A stretch of DNA of 64,000 nt from Malurus cyaneus samueli (Eukaryota > Chordata > Aves > Passeriformes > Maluridae), in the NCBI GenBank assembly GCA_009741485.1, contig CM019236.1:62111100-62175099 (forward strand). Direction: 5' to 3'. A model generated the notes under the pieces. That model was not told the DNA's origin. It was given only the letters and a program-made list of their open reading frames with translations, and ran no database searches. The position numbers were made by a program, and so were the translations under genes. Shown here piece after piece: positions 49,401 to 54,936 of this stretch (position 1 is its first letter; every line of letters starts with the position of its first letter).

Positions 49401-52400
49401 ATTCCAGCCCTGAAGGAATGTTAATATGCTGAGTTGTACTTCTTTATATGAACTGAAATACGCTATCTCTCAGCATCTGCCACTGAAATTTTAGTGGAGG
49501 TTGATTCTTAAAATTATCCATTAAAATATTTGAGGTGCAAACTGGGATGCTCATCAGCAGAGATAAATCAAGCCTGAGTTGATTCTTTTTTCTTAGCAGA
49601 TGCTTCTTCTCAAAGAAGATGAAGACTCAGTGTCTGAGCAGCTTGCTGTGATAGGTTATTGCTAAGAAGTCTTAAGTAGCTTTGGTTTTTTTTTTCTTTT
49701 TTAATTAAAAAAACCCTCTTTTTTCAGAAGACACCATTTTGGGAAAAATAATTCAGTTACACATCACTAAATCTCTGGCTTTGCAGAGAAGTTGTCACAT
49801 GATTCGATTTTCTCATGCAGCTTAGAGAATTAATTTCTTTTCTGAATTTGTCACACCCTACATTGCAATGTCCAGTCCATGCTACGTCTGTGTCCTTTCT
49901 GTGAACTTTTAAGTAATACTCAGATGTGCTGAGGAAGTATTGGGGGTGTGTTTGATGTAAAAATTTTTTGTTCCAAATGTATTTTGTAAAAATTAAGATT
50001 ATGTTCCTAATGTATTTTTTAATGCCATTCTTTCTCCTTCTAGCACTACCAGCTCAACTGCAAGCAGTTGTGACACAGAATTCACGAAGGAGGATGAGCA
50101 GCGGCTGAAGGATTACATCCAGCAGCTGAAAAATGACAGGGCAGCAGTGAAACTGACAATGCTGGAGCTGGAAAGCATCCACATTGATCCCCTTAGTTAT
50201 GACGTTAAGCCACGTGGAGACAGCCAGAGGCTTGACCTGGAAAATGCAGTCTTGATGCAGGAACTCATGGCAATGAAGGTATTTTAGTCATAACCTAGAG
50301 GGGAACTGCTCTGCTGGCAATGCCTCTGCTACAAAACAATGCTCAGTCACACACATGGCTTTGATGGTCACTGGGTAACTTTATTGAAGCACATAATCTG
50401 GACTAAAAATCCAGTAGTCAGAAAGTGACAGAAGGCAGTGCATTAACAGTGATGAGTTGTGTATGTTTTGAATTAGGCGAGGACTTCATCTGTGTCTCTA
50501 AACTTGGAATGCTCTTCTGGACAAACCAGATGCTCTCTCTAAGAGATAGGGCAGCTGAGTTGCTCGAGGATGAACAAAAACCATGATTCAGTACTTCCCA
50601 AGAGACAGTTCATTATTTACGAGCTTGCAAATGTGCATCATGAATATTTGTGAACTGAAGCAGAACAAATTCATCTCCTTTTAATATTGGTGTGGGAGGA
50701 GGAATGGTCTGTCAGATGTCATCCCTGATGCCCTCTGGCAGTTGGTCACAAGTTCTGTGCTGTTTTAGGCACTGTGTTGCAATCTGTAGCTCAGTCCAGA
50801 GTCTGAGCAAAGAGTAGAGTGTGTAATGACTTGCATTAAGAGAGGGTTTTGGAAAAAACACTGGTTTATCTGTCCATCTCTAAAGATGTGATCTAGAAAA
50901 GCTGATCTTTACTGACCGGCGTAGCGCTTATATAATTTTAAATCTGTCTTCTGTATTGATTTTGAGAGGTAAACTAAAACATAGGAATATATCAAAGCCA
51001 ATACAAGTGTATGTCTGCATTCAGAATTTGTCTGGTTTTGGTTCAGTTTAAGTTAGTTTAATTTCTGCATTTTAACGAGTGCTAATTAATTGCAGACATG
51101 TCAAGTGATGGTATTGAGTGGGACAGCAAATCCTAATAATTTCATAAGCTTCTAAAGTTAAAGAATTTTTGTTCAGATGTGGTGCCTCTGGCTAACTGGT
51201 AGCCTGGGGATGATAATTATGTTCTTAGTGGTGCTGCTTTTCCATGACAATACAGTTTTGCAATAATGCCTTCATCATTTGCAGTTCAGAAAAGATTGCT
51301 TGCTACCAGTCAGAAGATTTAAAGTTATGTTAGTTGTTTGACTATATTGTGGCCAACAGCAATATATTCCCCACAACTAAAGCATGCAAGATATACTAGA
51401 AGACTTTTGCAGATCATTAGATGTGCATTTTAGATATCATACTTCCTTCTCCTTTTTTTTTGCATCCTAGTTTTAACTTATATTAGTTTATTTTCATAAT
51501 TTTATTATAATTTATAAAAGGTAAGGGCAAACTGCAGAGCCACATCCCTTGCGAGTAGTGCCCTTGCCTTCCCTGACTGGCAGGAACATCAACAGTTGCA
51601 GATCATAATTTCTGGCACACTTTGAGAGGTAGTAATTCTTTTGTGCACACAACAATCATCTAACTTGTTTTTGACACACGGCATCCATTTGGCTGGACCT
51701 GGCACACTGGATTTTCACTGCAGGAGATGTTTCCGGAAGCAGAAAATTTTCTTCTTGATTGGGTTGTGTGTAGTGGATACAGAGGAGACACATATTTTGC
51801 ATAGGTGGCTGAAGTTACCTTCAGCCCTTTGCAGTATGGAGAAACTGACAGTACTGTTATTCATTGTAATTTCTTATACTTTGCTGGAACTCACAATTGC
51901 AGGAAAACCTTATGCTTCTGAAAGAGACATAGTGAAAACTGAAATTTGTCAAATGTATTACTTGCCACGTTCCATGGTTGTTGCTCAGGTCAGCATTAAA
52001 CCTCGTTATCTGCCAAGCTAGAGCAGAGTTGAACCTGAGGTCAGGACTCATGTTGGCTGAGTAAATTCTTGTATCAATTATTTGAAACATGTACCTTACA
52101 CAGAATATCATATACATCTGCCTCCTTCTGAGACAAATGGAGAATTTAAGTTTCCTTATGGTATTTTATTTAACTTGCAGCAGATAGACTGCAGAAGACT
52201 TCATTGTTTAGCATTTTTAATTTGTTCCCTCCTTTCCACATTCTTAGCAAGGATGATACAGCTGGACCAAGCTACTCAACGATTTCCTGCATTGCTGGGT
52301 TTTACAGTCTCCTGCTATCTTCAAAAACTTGGATCTGTATTGGAATCTCTGCCTCATCATTTGGCACCTTCCATTTCTGATCCTCAGTAAAAACTGATCA

Positions 52401-54899
52401 CCATATCAGTTTAAAAATGCCTTTACACCAGTAGTTCTTCATTATTAGTTTGAAACATGGTTTGAGGGTGGTTTCTCTGCTGCCCTGTTTATTTTTTTTT
52501 TTACTGATGCAGAGCATAAGATGTAGTTATCTGCCAGTATTCCTGTAAAATTCAATTCTTTGCTTCAAGCAATAATTAACCATGTTTCCAAATACATTCT
52601 CCTCCATGTTTTGTCATCATTCAGTGGTCTTGCTTTGAGGTCAGTTGTTGTCATGCCCCAGTTAGCAAAGAGATTGCTTCTTGTGGGTGTAAATAATTCT
52701 TAGTTTACAGCCTTTCTGCATTTCAAAGGACTTAATCTAGATAAGAAGTCTCAACTTTCTACACTGATAACTTTTACTCTTTTGTGTACAGGTGTTGATA
52801 ATGTTACTCATTATGTGCTTTGAGACTACAGTCTCTTAGTGGAAAATGTTAAGAATTCCATTGTCCACCTTTGTTACAGCATTTCATGCTCTTATAGATT
52901 ATGTGATGAACTATAGTTAATTAGAGCATGACATTTTTATCTGCTCTTTTATCTGCATCATTTATCTGATGTTTGTTTTAATTCTGAAGGCTGGTATGTC
53001 CCACCTTACTACAGTGATGTTTCTGGTTATTTTGAATCAGGAGTTTTTAATTTCCATTTAAGTTTTTGCCCAAATTCAGAATTACAATATGACTGCAAGT
53101 ATAAAATATCCCTCAATATTCAGTTAGTTAGTCCCAAAGTAGCTGCTGGATTTGATACTTGAATTCTGTGAATTTGCATGGACTGTCTATGTCTTCTGCA
53201 ATCCCCTAGAGGAGGGACCACTTGCAGCCTCCTCCTTCAGGGTCTCATTCAGTAAATGCCACTCGTGTTCACACCCTGAAGATTCTCGTGTGTTAAACTG
53301 CAAAATGCTTCATAGCACCCTGTAGCTGGAAGATAAGGGAAATGGTAAATATACAAAAGGTGTCACTGTCATTTCAATTAAATTTTGATAATATCTTTAG
53401 AAAACATATGTTCATGGAAAAAGTTGCTGGGTGTGTAAAAACTGACTCTATGTAAACCTGAACTACTTGATTTTTCCCACCTGAGGTGTGACTGCTGCCA
53501 CTCTGCCTCACGCATTGTATGTGTCCAGACTACAGTCCTCAATTTTCAGGACTGCAGTTTTAATTTTCAACTAACTTCAACTTTTCCATTCCCCTCTGTT
53601 CCTTCTCTGGGAGCCTCAGTAAGACACCGGCTGACAGCTTTTTAACTTTTCCTCTGCTTTGTTTTTGCTTCTTTGCTTCCAAGTCACATTGTTTTGGCAT
53701 GAGAAAACTAACATATGGGAGGTGCATGATATGTCTTCTGGGAGAGGATGCAAACTGGTGAATTCATATATGATGATCTAAGCTTACTGTCTTCATAAAC
53801 AAAGGACTTAAATATTGGTCCTCAAATATGTTTTGAGCTTGGATGTGTTGAAATAAGTTAAAATTATGAAAATAAGTTAACATTTTTGCATTATGAGAAA
53901 AAATAGTTCCATGCAGTCATTTTGTAGAGGATAAATTCACCTTTTTATTTTAGGAAGTAAATGTCCCTTCTTTCTGGATTGAGTTTTCCTAGCTTCAGTT
54001 TCCAGCCAGGAAAGATCTTGTCATGACCATCCCACACAGCCAGAATTATCTTCTATTCATCTAAGTGCCAAAATACTCTGTTCAAATTACTTCTCAGCCT
54101 TCACTAAGAAGGCTAAGTAGATTATTGGCTTTAGAAGTAGAGGCTTAAGAAGTTAAATGCATACACCTAAGTATATCAGACCATCCAGTTCAATTTCTAT
54201 AATGAAATTTCCCCATCATTATTTATCAGTATTATTTACATTTTTTACTGTTGACAAAGGCAATTAATGGTACGTTTGCTAACAACTAAATTTATGTTAA
54301 CCACATTGAGTGAAACTGTTTGTGCTTCTAATCTTCAGTTCACAAACAAGCAGATGAATAAATCAATGACTTTAAAGCTCATGCAAATCTTTCCAAGCCC
54401 CTCAGGGTTTTTAAGATACGATTTTTATTTTTGCATGGTTCTGAACCAGCCAGTGATTAGCTGTGATGGTTGTAACTGTGATACACGTGTGTGCGCTGCT
54501 TACACTTAATCCATAAAGCACATTTTTGGTGGGAACATAGATTCCCTTCTACATAAAACTTAGTCTAAATATGTGTCAAGATTTGTATTTGTGCAACATT
54601 TGTTAATAATGGCTATAATATGAAAAACATTGGTTTTGAATGATAAGGCAAGAAACCTCTGTTATTTTTGTGGTTAGAATACTTCTTTTCATTTAAAAAA
54701 AAAGGAATAATTGCTTACTCCTAGGCCTTGGCACCACAACAAGAAACTTCCGACTTTCAGAGGTGTTTGCCCAGTGAGCAAGTCTGGAACAGAACTGTAT
54801 TACAGAAAATGTCTGTATGAACTCAGTATTCAGCCATGAGGTGACTTAGGGCAAGGCAAGCTAAACAGTAGGAACATGACTCTAGGTTGTTTTTTTGTT

Positions 54900-54936
<37 letters not shown>

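Larger units (their letters stand above)
43498..50043 (+). other. MCC intron with a CpG-dense patch
   Basis: 6.5 kb of intron. It holds a CR1 3' fragment (about 45699-45950) and the CpG-dense patch at 47983-48091. Open frames on either strand lack ATG starts or family similarity. The region 49120-49320 is GC-richer than its surroundings, with no recognised content. Confidence 0.85.

Noticed and set aside
51641..52390. Two + strand open frames of 102-126 codons
   Set aside because: Neither shows a known domain, signal peptide, splice pattern or promoter context. They lie inside an MCC intron.
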